A DNA stretch of 64,000 nucleotides from the NCBI GenBank assembly GCA_001972305.1, contig BDDD01002882.1, positions 86,233 through 150,232 of the forward strand, read 5' to 3'. The notes under the pieces were generated by a model. It did no database searches. It had not been told where the DNA came from and saw only the letters and a program-made list of their open reading frames with translations. Position numbers and translations under genes: made by a program. Source of the DNA: Cephalotus follicularis (Eukaryota; Streptophyta; Magnoliopsida; Oxalidales; Cephalotaceae). Every line of letters starts with the position of its first letter. Within the stretch, counting starts at the first letter, position 1. Shown here in pieces: positions 1 through 10,950 of the stretch.

Positions 1-1265
1 TTTATGATACCAGGAGGAATCAGCTCACGAATCTTGATTCTAGGGGGAAGAATCCGACCCTTAAACCTTCACACAATCAATCTCACCCTCTCACAGTGTA
101 AGACATGCTACTGGTTATCAGAATACGGAACCAGAACACACATTCATGGATAAAACATGCAACCACAAGTGGGAAATACACCATCCACAGTAAACACTAC
201 TGTTCTACAAATACCCAGAAAAGGCGTCGATGTTTTACTCAAACATCGACGTCTGTCATATTCACACATGAAGGCATCGACGTCTTTATGCAGGCATCGA
301 CGTCTATTCAGCCCAGAATTTCATTTCCATGGTTTTGACACACCATGCCATTACCAATCCATCCTTTACACAAACCAGTTTGAATATTCATGTAAATTAC
401 ACATGCATGGTTACTCCGTACATCACAGCAGTCATCACAACAAATCCAGAGATTTCATTTCATCCATTAACATGCAATTCATCAATGGCATTTCATTATC
501 TTAAAACTCAAAATGCATGTATAAGATCATCACTTTCCCCTACCTCTGGTTTCAAGTTAGAAACCTTGTAAGTCCACCTCTTTGTGTTCCAAGGATTTCT
601 CATAGTAGCTCCAAAATTCGTCCCGAGTTGCAATCCCAGGAGCTCCAAGTCCCAAGCTCCAAGTGCTCAACAATGGTGGTATTCCTCTTTCTTTCTTCCT
701 CTGTTTTTCCTTTCAACTCTCAGGTGTCTTTCCTTTTCTTTCTCACAGTGTTTAGTTGAGAAGGAGGGGAAGGGAGAGGTGTTTTATGCTGGCAGGAATC
801 CTTTCCTTCTCTCTTGGTTCACATACATCCACACACACCCGTGCTCTCCTCTCTCCTTCCTATTTTGGCTCCTTTTCTTTCCATTTCTGCAGGTTTGCAG
901 ATAAAGATGGCACATCCTTTTGCATGCACCATGTCAAGGACACATTTTGGAGCATGTCTGGCAACACACAGGCATGATCATCACGTCACTTTGACCATGT
1001 CAATGTCTTTTTCTACATCAACGTGTATGTACATGCACTTACCTGTGCCTCAGTCCCATAGGCGTCGACGTCTTTTACAAAGGCGTCGACGTTTTTTCCC
1101 CAAACTGCGCCATTTTAGTTTAACATACACATTCCTTTCCCCAAAACAATATTTAGGGTTTGTAAAACATCATTGAAGTTGAAATCTCTGATATTTTCAT
1201 TAATTCAAACATAAGATTACATCTTAAAATGAAATATTACAATAACGAAAATCCCGGGCGTTACA
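1..1265 (-). repeat. LTR of family A, reverse, left end beyond window (A1)
   Basis: On the minus strand this begins at 1265 with TGTAACGCCCGG-like sequence, as do the forward family-A LTRs at 9545 and 48575, and it shares their next bases (a stretch about the decay of a TGATGTAATCTTAAA-like block). It carries the family-A short motif ATCGACGTC in a cluster near 226-305 and again near 1061-1095. It is clearly diverged from the other two copies. Its right neighbour shows neither a polypurine tract nor a primer site, so 1265 is more likely the outer edge of a solo or 5' LTR than an LTR/internal junction. Small open frames inside it are not convincing genes. Confidence 0.75.
226..305. repeat. ATCGACGTC short-motif cluster in LTR A1
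   Basis: Four close variants of the 9-10 base motif (A/G)CATCGACGTC or GGCGTCGATG occur in about 80 bases, spaced about 20-35 bases apart. A further pair lies at 1061-1095. The same motif forms clusters in the other family-A LTRs and in LTR fragment K. Confidence 0.7.
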
Positions 1266-1881
1266 CTTTTGTGCGTGGCACCTCTGCTGAGATGCCGGGG
1301 GAGGGATGTCTATGTTCATGGTTTGTCAAACCTTAGGTTGCCCTCGTAGCCTAGGTTAGTTGACCCTAGGCTGAGGTCTGGTGGCATCCTCGGGTGTTTG
1401 TCCCCGGGCATGCTCGCAGGTGTTAATAGAGAGCGAGGAGTTTTCCTTTGTTTTGCCCGTCCTCCCGACCTCGGACCAGCTCGTCCCATGAAGATGTTAT
1501 ATCAGGTGAGCCCTGGTGGATCCCTTGGGTACCTGGCTGGGGTGAGATTCCATATCCTTAGTGTACGTTGAGCATTTGGGGGACCTTGGCTAGTTGTCCT
1601 ATGCTTGGCATTTGTCCTCGGGCCCTTGTGTTAATCCCAGGCTTAGCTTATGTTAAACGTTGTCGTTTTCTTGTGCCCGGGCATATCCTTGTTTGTATGC
1701 CTTAGGTGCGTTCGGCCTGGGGAGCGTGGCTCTCCTCGGTAGTGTGTTTTAACGCCTGCCCTTGGCCTTAGTGTTAGTCTTTGTTTGTTGGAGTTTTGGT
1801 TAGGGATCCAGGTGGGGGATCCTTCCACCTGGCACGGCCGTCCTCGGGCGGGGGTGCTCTGGAACGGGGCGTGTCATATGT
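1266..1881 (+). repeat. GC-rich LTR-like fragment, unclassified (L)
   Basis: This stretch is richer in GC than its surroundings and ends with GGGGCGTGTCA directly before sequence that matches the LTR of element D (about 1882 onward matches about 9455 onward). The terminal bases resemble the 3' ends of the other LTRs here (GGGGTGTGACA), so I infer a truncated LTR of another family. No matching second copy, primer site or coding sequence is visible. Confidence 0.35.
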
Positions 1882-2218
1882 GGAGTACAATGCAGCGGAT
1901 ATAATACGTATTCTATGAGAGATGCAGTAAAAATAGTACAATACATTCAGTACATTCATTCATTCCATAAGAATCATTCCATAATTATTAACAATCTATA
2001 ACAATCAAAATAAATCCTTCCACGGCATTCCCCACTTAAGGAGGAGCGATAATGCACTCCAAACGTGGAAGGTAGAGAAGCCAGCAGGAATAAACACTAC
2101 AATTTAGGTAGATCAGCTCCTCAGGTTCTCGGCTTTAGGAAGAGCAATATACGCACTCTAGGAGTCATAGGCAGAGGAGAGGAACATAACATTCATTAGG
2201 CAGTAATAATCACTCAGT

Positions 2219-2400
2219 CAATGTGGCTCATCTAGGTCGGTGATCCATTGGCTCATCTTGGCTGGTGATCCATTGGGCTATCTCGGTGACCCACCTGGTT
2301 CAGCTCAATTTGATGACCCATTAGGTCATCTCCGAAATAGCCTTACTGCTCATGTCGGTTGGTGATACCCGAAGGTCTCATCTCAGTGGTGATCCAGTAC
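2219..2400. repeat. Short imperfect tandem repeats in LTR D
   Basis: Variants of 'CTCATCT..GTCGGTGATCCATT' recur about every 26-33 bases. The equivalent block in the 5' LTR is at about 12540-12725, so the array predates integration. Confidence 0.7.
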
Positions 2401-2587
2401 AGTACATTACATTTACTAACATTCACACTATATTAACATTTACGGGGAGGTCTGCCTTTTTTCTACGTTAGACTATGTTCACAAAGCACTACATTGTTAT
2501 ATTCTTACTGTTTACCTTTCATTCATTTTAACACCATCAGAACACATTACTAAGGCATGCCTAACACATGCACAAAATGCACCGTTT

Positions 2588-2618
2588 GAGTGTGTGTGTG
2601 TGTGTGTGTGTGTGTGTA
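2588..2618. repeat. (TG)n microsatellite
   Basis: An uninterrupted TG run of about 14 units lies in LTR D. The equivalent position in the 5' LTR (about 12910) is a short TATACATGTATATA tract instead, so the dinucleotide expansion is specific to this copy. Confidence 0.9.
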
Positions 2619-3790
2619 TTAACTCTTTCTTATTATGCTAGCCTACATGCATGCCCAGAACGCATGCATGTTTGGCGCTAAGGCCACCACCGCCATTGCA
2701 ACATGGCTTATAAAGTGCATGGGGGTGCAGGGTAGGTGAATGCTCGGCACCATGGCAGCTCAGCCGTATCACCACGGCACCTCGGGCGTGCACCTCGGCT
2801 GCCCTGGCGCATCACCACGGCACCTCTGGCGTTAGTACTGGTGCGTCCCCCGTAGATGTCCTCGGGCGTTAGCACTAGTGAAGGCACATGTAGAGGACAA
2901 TGGCATCCTCTACACTTGGGGTCCCCGGGCGTTGCAGTGGGGAAGATGCGTGGCAGGGGACAATGGCGTCCTCTGCACTTGTCCCCGAGCGATGGCACCT
3001 CGGCGTCTTCACGGTCGAAGCTCGGCGCCGCTGCATGTACATGACGCATGCATGGGACAATGGTCTCCTCAGTGCCTGGTCACCCCGGGCATGGCTCAAT
3101 GGCATTTTTGCACCACTGGAATTTTTGCACCACGGTACATGACCCTGGTGCGTTCCCGGCACCTCGGGCATGTCTCCTCGGCATGGCTCCTCGGCTCCAA
3201 GCATGCATGGTGGATATGGTGCGTCCTTGGCACAGGCAGGGTTGGCCCCATCAATTGGCATCCTCAGCATGCCTGGAGAAGGGGATTTTAGCACGCTACT
3301 GGCATGCTAGGATGCGTGCCTTGAAGCCCAAATGCGTGCCAACAGGGGACGATGCCTTGCATGCTCGGGCGCATAATAGACCGCTCTAATAACATGTATT
3401 TCCTTCATTTCACAGGGTATATGCATCCCAAGTACTCCGCATTCCAGGGACTAGGAAGATACTTTCTATCATTCATTCTAAATAACAGTAGCATAGCATA
3501 TAATTTAAAACTACAAGGAGTGCTGGTAGGAGATCCTACCTCAGATCCTCTGGAGTTAAAATGCTTTCCTTTGCTCTACACAATTTCTTCAATTGCTCCT
3601 TGTCTTACACTGGGCTCCTTTCTCCACTGGATCTTTCTCTTTCTCTCTGGATCGTCCTCTTCAAAGATGGGAATGAGAGAGATTTAATGGGAATGAGGTG
3701 GGAGAGACAAGAAGTTTCCAAATAGCAACCCCTCCTTTGTCTCTTTCTCTCCTTTTTCCAACAGCAACCATCCCTACCAACACAATTCCT

Positions 3791-3798
3791 CTTTTATA
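3791..3798 (-). promoter_or_regulatory. TATA box candidate of LTR D
   Basis: On the minus strand the sequence GCTATAAAAGAGGAA gives a canonical plant TATAAAAG, with an ATTGG (CCAAT complement) about 10 bases upstream. It sits about 360 bases inside the LTR start (4154), a sensible U3 position for the element D promoter. The matching part of the 5' LTR is lost beyond 28302, so the copy that should drive the element is missing. Confidence 0.5.
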
Positions 3799-4154
3799 GC
3801 TGCCAATAGAGTTTTCTAGACTTTTCTACACATTGTCACTGCCATTCTCACAGAATTTGGCTGAGGGAAATCGGAGAAGGGTCTGCCCAGCTCCCTCATT
3901 GTGGATTGCCAAGGACGGACCAATGCGCTTTCCTTTTCCTTCATTAATTCATTTGTAAATCAGGCCTTAAGCATTTTGAGCCCAAATTCCATTTCAATTT
4001 CAGTCCAATACCATAAAATTTCGTTCAAGGCCCAAAAGCCATTAATTCAATTCCAGTCCAATAATAACACATTTTTTTCCCGGAATATCATTCCTTGAAA
4101 TACCGGACATTTATACATACACTATTTTTATTTACAAAATTTTTGGGTATTACA

Positions 4155-4169
4155 ATCCTCCCCCCTTAA
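4155..4169 (-). other. Polypurine tract of element D
   Basis: The minus strand reads TTAAGGGGGGAGGAT directly against the LTR start TGTAATACCC. This is the standard plus-strand primer arrangement of LTR retrotransposons and fixes the 3' LTR boundary. Confidence 0.85.
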
Positions 4170-4194
4170 AAGAATATCGTCCCGAGATTCCGGG

Positions 4195-4423
4195 ATCAAA
4201 ACAAATGAGGATATGCTACCTTCATATCGTCTTCACGTTCCCATGTAGCTTCTTCCATTCCATGACATTGCCATAGTACCTTCACTAACGGGATACTTTT
4301 ACTCCTTAGCTGCTTAATTTGTTGGTCAAGGATGCAGACAGGAGTCTCAACATAGCACATGTTCGGTTCCAACTGTAAGATTTCCTAGTGTAGTACATGA
4401 GAAGGGTTGGGCTGGTATTTTCT
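4195..4423 (-). pseudogene. Chromodomain-like C-terminal tail of element D integrase, decayed
   Basis: Downstream of the integrase C-terminal stretch, minus-strand frames give pieces matching the end of chromovirus polyproteins, including VLWQCHGMEEATWE and a following acidic DDMK, close to the tail of element J (VLWRFHGAEEATWE). Several stops and at least one frame change interrupt it. In chromoviruses this tail tethers integrase to methylated histone H3; here it is not translatable as one piece. Confidence 0.6.
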
Positions 4424-5581
4424 TCACATTGAAACGTGGAAGACATCATGTACATTCGATAAAGCAGGAGGTAAGGCAAGTCGGTAGGCAGCTACGCCTA
4501 CCCTTTCAAGGAGTTCAAAGGGTCCAATAAAGAGGGGCAATAACTTCCCTTTCTTGTCGAACCTCATAATGCCTTTAAGAGGGGAAACTTTTAGAAAAAC
4601 ATGATCTCCCACTGCAAATTCCAGTTCTCTTCTGCGGCAATCCACAGAACTTTTCTATCTTCTTTGAGCCATTAACAGTCTTTCCATGATTACCTTAGCT
4701 TTTTCTATGGTTTCTTGCGCTAACTCTGGTCCCAGAAGACTTGCTTCTCCTACTTCGAACCAACAGATTGGGGTTCTACATTTTCATCCGTAAAGAGCTT
4801 CGAAAGGATCCATTCAAATACTGGCGTGGAAGCTGTTATTATATGAGAATTCCACTAACGGCAGATGTACATCCTAACTGCCACCCCAATCCAGCACGCA
4901 TGCTCTAAGCATGTCTTCCAAAGTTTGGATGATTCGCTCAGATTGCCCATCAGTCTGAGGGTGAAAATCGGCACTGAAGAAGGGTTGGGTACCAAGAGCT
5001 GCTTGCAGTCTCTTCCAGAACCGTGATGTAAAGCAAGGGTCTCAGTCAGAAACCACACTGACAGGTACACCGTGGAGTTTTACAATCTCAGCAATGTACA
5101 AGGTTGCCAACCGTTCGAGGGAATTGTTGGTATTGATCGCTAAAAAGTGAGCATATTTCAAAAAGTGATCAACAATCACCCATATAGCATCATTGTTGGT
5201 CCTCGTTCTTGGTAAACCAATCACAAAATCCATCGTGCTGTGTTCCCATTTCCATTGTGCTACAGGTAAAGGCTGGAGTGAACTTGCTAGCCTTTGATGT
5301 TCTGCTTTAATTTGCTGACATGTCAGACAGAATGCATCATACTCAGCAATCTCCCTTTTCATACCATTCCACCAAAAGCTGAGCTTCAAATCTCGATACA
5401 TCTTGGTACTTCCGGGATGCACCGAAAATCTGGAGCGGTGAGCTTGAGTCAATAGCTCATCTTTTAATTCCTTATCATCGGGAACACAAATTCTATCTCT
5501 ATATCTGATCAGTCCATCATTTTGCATTGAAAAGTCTGGCTTCAAGCCTCCTTGATCATTCATTGTAGCCTTAAGTAACAA
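4424..5581 (-). pseudogene. Integrase of element D, broken
   Basis: Integrase inserts the cDNA into chromatin. The first frame (5042-5581) holds the zinc-binding HHCC region ([16 protein letters not shown], then CLTCQ) and the first catalytic Asp (TMDFVIGL). A TGA at about 5039-5041 interrupts it at the second catalytic Asp region (VSD then stop, where an Arg codon CGA is expected: a C-to-T change at CpG). Sequence to 4855 keeps TDGQSE on the minus strand, in pieces. The 4424-4645 frame is the C-terminal domain with LEFAVGDHVFLKVSP, KGKLLPLFIGPFE and NVHDVFHVSM. At least three disruptions make it inactive. The IN relative at 62204-63415 is intact over the same region and was the guide for alignment. 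Confidence 0.85.
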
Positions 5582-5602
5582 TCCATCCGTACCTTGTACT
5601 TC

Positions 5603-6076
5603 TCAGATACTTTCAAACAGCATTGGACGTAGCTGTATATGAGAAATCATTAGGCATGCTAACTGGTGACTTAGCGCGTCTGCCAAAATGTTAGCTTTGC
5701 CTGGATGGTATTGAATTTCACAATTGTAGTCATTGAGTAACTCTATCCATCTTCTCTGTCTCATATTCAGGTATTTCTGTGAAAACAGGTACTTCAGGAT
5801 TTTGTGATCAGTATACACCTCAAACTTCGTTCCATAAAGATAATGCCTCCATTTTCTCAGAGCAAAAACTACTGCTGCTAGCTCCAGGTCGTGAGTCAGA
5901 TAATTTTCTTCATGGGGCTTCAATTTCCTTGAGGCGTATACGATCACCCTTCCATTCTGCATCAAGACACATCCCAAGCCACTGCCTGATGCATCACTGT
6001 ATACCACAAAACCTTCATTACCCTCTAGTAAGGCCAAGATTGGCGCAAAAGTCAAGCAATTTTTAAGCTCCTTCAA
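5603..6076 (-). pseudogene. RNase H domain of element D
   Basis: This 157-residue open stretch carries the RNase H landmarks of Ty3/gypsy: [15 protein letters not shown] (first Asp), [22 protein letters not shown] (Glu), [11 protein letters not shown] (second Asp) and [15 protein letters not shown] (final Asp). The domain degrades the RNA strand during reverse transcription. It is open but cut off from the RT frame by a stop at about 6088 and from integrase by another near 5600. It would only work as part of one polyprotein. Confidence 0.9.
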
Positions 6077-6088
6077 GCTTCGTTCACA

Positions 6089-7075
6089 CTAATCATTCCA
6101 TTCAAAATCTACATCCTTCTGCGTCAATCGGGTAAGAGGAGTAGCTATACGTGAGAATCCTTCAACAAAACGATGGTAGTATCCTGCCAAGCCTAAGAAA
6201 CTTTGGACCTCTGTCACATTCATTGGTCGTTTCCAGCCTTTAACCGCTTCAATTTTTGGAGGATCAACTTTTAAACCGGCATTGGATATGATATGACCAA
6301 GGAAAGCTACCTCTGACAACCAGAATTCATATTTGTTGAACTTGGCATATAACCGATGATCTCTGAGAGTCTGCAATGGCAAGTGCAGGTGTTCTTCATG
6401 TTCTTCCATTGTTTTAGAGTACACCAGGATATCTTCAATAAAGACTACGATAAAGCGATCAAGATATGGATTGAACACTCTATTCACGAAGCTCATAAAT
6501 GTAGCAGGGGCATTAGTCACCCCAAACGGCATAACCACAAATTCATAGTGTCCATACCATGATCTAAAAGCGGTTTTTGGGATATCTTCCTCTCTGACCT
6601 TGAGCTGATGATATCCGAATTTCAAATCCAGTTTAGAGAACACCGTCGATCCCTTGAGTTGATCAAACAACTCATCAATATGCGACAGCGGATATTTATT
6701 CTTGATAGTCACTTTATTTAGCTGTCGATAATCAATGCACATTCTCAGCGATTCATATCTCTTTTTAACAAATAAGACCGGTGCTCCTTATGGAGATACA
6801 CTCGGTCCGATGAAGCCTTTATCGAGTAAGTCCTGTAACTGTGTCTTCAATTCCTTCAATTCAGGGGGAGCCATTCGATAAGGAGCTCTTGATATAGGTG
6901 CTGTTCCAGGTAGCAGATCTATAGTGAATTCCACGTCTCTGTCGGGAGGTAAGGATGTTAACTCTTTCGGAAACACATCCAGGTATTCACACACTACCAG
7001 AACATCATTCAAGTTGGGCATCCATCGGTTATTGTCTACAATATGTGCCAGATAAGCATCACAACCTTGCTTCAA
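6089..7075 (-). pseudogene. Reverse transcriptase of element D, two pieces, catalytic FIED
   Basis: 7075-6788 is the RT N-terminal lead (DVFPKELTSLPPDRDVEF, PYRMAPPELKELKTQLQD) and ends at a stop where the conserved Trp of SVSPWG is expected. 6742-6089 is the palm: [44 protein letters not shown], then [24 protein letters not shown] and [11 protein letters not shown]. Family members have FIDD; here the first of the two adjacent catalytic aspartates is Glu (codon at 6434-6436). With the stop this points to a dead enzyme. The RT normally copies genomic RNA into cDNA inside the virus-like particle. Confidence 0.9.
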
Positions 7076-7084
7076 AGTCAGCCT

Positions 7085-7470
7085 GCATAGCAGAAATCAT
7101 TTGAATCAGCTGTCTTTCCAAGGTTCTAGTCAACTAAAAAGGAGATTGTTCTGGCACGTTGAAGGTTACAACCTTCCATTTACAGTCCACGTAAGTATCG
7201 TGTGCCGCTAACTAGTCCATTCCCAGTATTATATCAATTTCTCACATCGACAATACTATCAGATCTGCCAATAGAAGATGTCCATTGATACCAATAGCAC
7301 AAGACTTACACACCCATTCGGAGGTAACAGACTCTCCTACTGGTGTGCTAACTTCCATAACAAATGGTAAAGGCTTCGGTTCTACATTCAGTCATTGTAT
7401 AAAATGCAATGCAATATAAGAGTGAGATGAACCGGAGTCTATGAGAACCTGTGCTTCATAATGAAATAAG
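7085..7470 (-). pseudogene. Retropepsin-like protease region of element D, with stops
   Basis: Minus-strand frames give the aspartic protease core around VLIDSGSSHSYI (about 7440-7410) and the second conserved block IILGMD (about 7230). Stops occur at several places, including one just after the second block where a Trp is expected. It would cut the Gag-Pol polyprotein in an active element. No open frame covers it, so the call rests on motifs only. Confidence 0.65.
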
Positions 7471-7559
7471 TAAACGGTACCTCCAATAACTGAGGTAGAT
7501 CCTGCTGTAGTTTGCATATCCAAGGCGTACACTCAAACTTGTACGGTAGGTGTTGATCC

Positions 7560-8972
7560 CATCATTTGTTTCCCACGGTCTCCTCGTTCTGAGCTGGTGC
7601 TAGGACGACCCTGTCTTTGCTATCCAGTATTACGATTTGATTGGGAACCTCCCTATGAAAAAGCTGCATTTTGTCCTGACTGATTGCCATAACCATACCT
7701 TCCGCAGGGACATTTTGCAACCTTATGATCCGTAGCTCCGCATATCATAAAATTTCCAGCCTTCCACCAGCAATCATCGAAGGCATGGTTCGTACGCTGA
7801 AAATGTATACATGGGTCATAAGGACCCTAACTACTGGACTCGGCAAGTCTGGATTGACTTTTCTGTGGTGACAGTAAGCCTCGATCTCTTCATCGAGAGA
7901 CACGACCTCTCCTTCTTTGTTTTCTCCCGAATCTGGAAGAACCAGCTAGACTGCCAGCACTGCGTAAAGATCCACTCTGACCAGGGCTACTGTTGTACCT
8001 TGATCTTTGAGACTTATTACTGCCTCTAGAACTTCTACCAGATTCTCCACTTGGGGATACTGATCTTTTATCCCCCATCTGGATCCTCAATTTCTGTATC
8101 TCATTGGTCACAGCTTCAATGTCTCTGGCTCTGCTAGACACCTCAAGAAGAGATCTCAATTGGAGGGGTACCAACTGCTGTCTGATCTCAGGTTTGAGGC
8201 CAATAAGGAACTTCTTGGCCTTTCTGGTTTCAGTGTTGACCATATGGGGAGCTACTCTTGACAATTCCACAAATTTGGCCTCATACTAGCCCACTGTCAT
8301 ATCACCTTGAGCTAGGTTGAGAAATTTGGCTTCTCTCTTATCCACTTCTGCTTCGGGATAGTACTGTTCATTAAATTCCTCTTTGAACTTGTCCCACGAT
8401 TTGACTATCCCTGATCATTCCCATTAATCAGCAATCATTTTCCAGCAATGATCTGCTTCGCCCTGCAGCAATAATGTGGCGAAGAGTATTTTATGAGAAT
8501 CAGAACACTCCAATACTATGAAGATCTTTTCGATTTGCATTATCCATCTCTCAGCTGTAATAGCATCTGCATCTCTAGTGAACACTAGGGGATTAAATTT
8601 CAAGAATCTAACTAAAGGATCCTCTAGGCGTGAAGGTTGTTCAACTGATCTCCTTGCTACCATTGAACGCCTAAGGGGTCGTGTAGTCGGTGGTGGCTCA
8701 GGTGCTTCAGCCGCTCGCCTACCAGGTTTGGCAGCTGAGGTCTATTCTGATGTGGTCGTATGGCGCTGCATAAATTCGCTCATCTGGGCCATCATTGCCT
8801 GCATCCTTCTCATAAGACCCCTAGATTCCCGTCTATCTAGTTCTGCAATTTCTGCCTCTTGGGCTACATTCACTTCCTCTCCATCTCTACTTGCTCGAGT
8901 ACGTCTAGTTGACGGCTCGGCTCTTGCTCCTCGTACAGTTCTACTTCGACGACCGTCCATTTTCACTTCCAT
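7560..8972 (-). pseudogene. gag of element D, fragmented
   Basis: Three open pieces follow the order of a gypsy Gag. 8972-8742 is the N-terminal part starting MEVKMDGRRSRTVRG. 8663-8424 is the capsid start with ERWIMQIEKIFIVLECSD. 8270-7890 is the capsid end with FLIGLKPEIRQQL followed by a Ser/Arg-rich tail. A degenerate zinc knuckle (ICGATDHKVAKC, about 7750-7710) follows. Gag packages RNA and forms the particle. The pieces are separated by stops and a frame change, so it is not functional. The start at 8972 is the first Met in the open piece downstream of the primer site, about 100 bases from the LTR. Confidence 0.8.
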
Positions 8973-9070
8973 ATAATAATAAAGGGTTAATATCCACTTA
9001 TTTTATCCACATGCAATCAGCTTAATAAGCCAAGGACTCCTTACTGGTATACCCAGCGTAGGAGAACCAC

Positions 9071-9083
9071 GGCTCTGATACCA
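9071..9083 (-). other. Primer binding site of element D (tRNA-iMet type)
   Basis: The minus strand reads TGGTATCAGAGCC four bases inside the LTR end (LTR starts at 9088 on plus). This is the usual complement to the 3' end of plant initiator tRNA-Met, which primes minus-strand synthesis. Confidence 0.9.
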
Positions 9084-9087
9084 AGTC

Positions 9088-9544
9088 TGTAATGCCCCAA
9101 ACCCCAAGAGTCAACTCCCAAGGTTTGACGCGCTACCAACAATATCATTCAATAAATTGCGGATAAATTAAAAACATTTAATCAATATAATAATGCATGT
9201 AGGAATTCAATAACAATAACGTTCGTGGATAAAACCCAGTTTGTACAACATTATTTAATATAAAAGCTCTGCCACAAACCGGTAGGTCATAACACAACCA
9301 AACAGTAACACTTCTGGGTCGTCAAACCGCAACTAGAAGGAAGAGACTTACTCCTATTCAGTGTTCCGCTTGTTGCCAAGCTCCACCTGTACGTGACCCA
9401 TTATATTACAATGCATTGGGTTAGCAACCACTGGTTGTGTAGGGACCCCTACCCATGTATATGTGGAGTGCAATGCAGCAGATATAATATGTATGCTATG
9501 AGAGAAGCAGTAAAAACAGTATAATACATTTAGTACATTAAGTC
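9088..9544 (-). repeat. 5' LTR of element D, piece 1 of 3
   Basis: It begins TGTAATGCCCC next to the primer site and runs to the solo family-A LTR. Its last 90 bases match 1882-1965 of the 3' LTR, and the match resumes at 12283 on the other side of the insertion. Confidence 0.85.
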
Positions 9545-9715
9545 TGTAACGCCCGGTATTTTCCTGAATGTAATATTTCATTTATGATGTAATCTTAAAC
9601 TTGATTTTATGAGAATGTTGAGTTTTTGAACTCAAGAGATGCTTGCAAACCCTATTTATGTACTTGGGAATGGAATGAGTATGTTAAAGCTTAAAACGAC
9701 GTTGTTTTGGGATAA

Positions 9716-9875
9716 AGACATCGACGTCTTTGGAAAGACGTCGATGCCTTTGAGGATTGAAATACACGTGATTGCAAGGGTATGCACGTCAACAATGGTA
9801 GAAGGCATCGACACCTTCTTATCCAAAAGGAGAAAAGACATCGACGTCTAAGGAAAGACATCGACGCCTTTTTAA
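9716..9875. repeat. ATCGACGTC motif cluster 1 in LTR A2
   Basis: Variants such as ACATCGACGTCTTTGG and AAGACGTCGATGCCTTT alternate in both orientations (the core TCGACG is close to self-complementary). Five to six copies fall in 160 bases. Confidence 0.75.
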
Positions 9876-10204
9876 AGAACATCTGTCATGCTTTTTCGCT
9901 GGCAGAGTAACATGCAGTGGGGGATCTTGGGGGCTTTGCAGATGCCTCTACAAGTGCATTGTGACGTGTTGAGCATGTCGGTGAGTTGCCAGGAATGCCC
10001 AAAACCGACCTCTCACATGGCACATGCAAGGGATTTTCACCCTCACATGCTACCTGTATAAGAAAGAAAGAAGAAGACAAAAGAGAAAATGTAGAAATCT
10101 GGAAAGTGGGAGAGAACACGTGTGTGCATGTTAAATGGCAGAAGAAGGATGTTGGGGGGGAAGCCCTCTGCATAACAATAGCCCTCCTCACTTATCTCTC
10201 TCGT

Positions 10205-10212
10205 TTTATAAC
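10205..10212 (+). promoter_or_regulatory. TATA-like box of family-A LTR
   Basis: The string CTCTCGTTTTATAACACC is conserved at the same place in the solo LTR at 48575-51214 (TTTATAACAC at 49231-49240). Conservation across diverged copies and the position between U3-like and R-like parts suggest a promoter. The start site is not visible from sequence. Confidence 0.35.
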
Positions 10213-10626
10213 ACCAGAAGAAAGAGAGAAAACGTTTCCACCATTGTTGAGCAAGGAAGCTTGGAGCTTGCCCACCAACTGCTAGGACGAACCAGGGAGC
10301 TTCCAAGCCGTACCTGGGGACTCAAGTGACTTCGTGGGATACTAAAAGAGGTGGACTTTCGGCTTCTAACTTGAGGCCAGAGGTAGGGGAAAGCCATACT
10401 GTAAATTCGAGTTTGATATCTATGCATGGTTTATGATTTTGAATGTATAAAAATGCATGATTCTTGGAATGATATTGTTACTGGTTTGATGCCATGATAT
10501 GCTAGATATGTTTGGAGTATCTGCATGTTGGTTTCTTGCCATGAAAACCCGTTATTATGCATGATTATGGGTCATTGAGGCCACTGTTTGATGAGTCGTG
10601 AGGTAGAAGACGACTACTGTTTGAAA

Positions 10627-10950
10627 AGACATCGACGCCTTTAGTTGAACATCGACGTCTATTTAAGTTTTGCCTTGTTACTGATTGAAAGGGATCGACG
10701 TCTATGGAAAGACATCGACGCCCTAGGCTACTTACCTGGGTTTTGGATGTGAATGACATCGACGCCTAAGGTTCCTACCTTAACGCGTCGACGTCATCAA
10801 CAACACGCTGTCGTTTTAAGGTTCCAGACCTTGAGCGTCGACGCGTAAGATATGGACATCAACGCCTTCTGTTGAAAAACGCGCTGACACTGGGACTTGG
10901 ACATCGACGCCTGACGTGAAAGACATCGACGCCTTTGGGAAAGACGTCGA
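10627..10950. repeat. ATCGACGTC motif cluster 2 in LTR A2
   Basis: About ten to twelve variants (ACATCGACGCCT, GCGTCGACGTCA, GGATCGACGTCTATGG and others) lie in about 325 bases, spaced irregularly by 15-45 bases. The equivalent cluster in A4 is at 49658-49905 with fewer copies, so the copy number changes between family members. Confidence 0.75.

Larger units (their letters stand above)
1882..4154 (-). repeat. 3' LTR of element D (5'-truncated copy on the plus-left side)
   Basis: It ends on the plus strand with TTTTGGGTATTACA, immediately followed by a pyrimidine run that is the complement of the polypurine tract. It aligns over most of its length with 9455-9544, 12283-13565 and 27839-28302. 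It contains a block of about 26-33-base repeats (GGTGATCCATTGG-type) at 2219-2400, a TG dinucleotide run at 2588-2618, and a GC-rich section at 2640-3300. Open frames in the GC-rich section lie on both strands with no family resemblance, so I do not call them genes. Confidence 0.85.
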
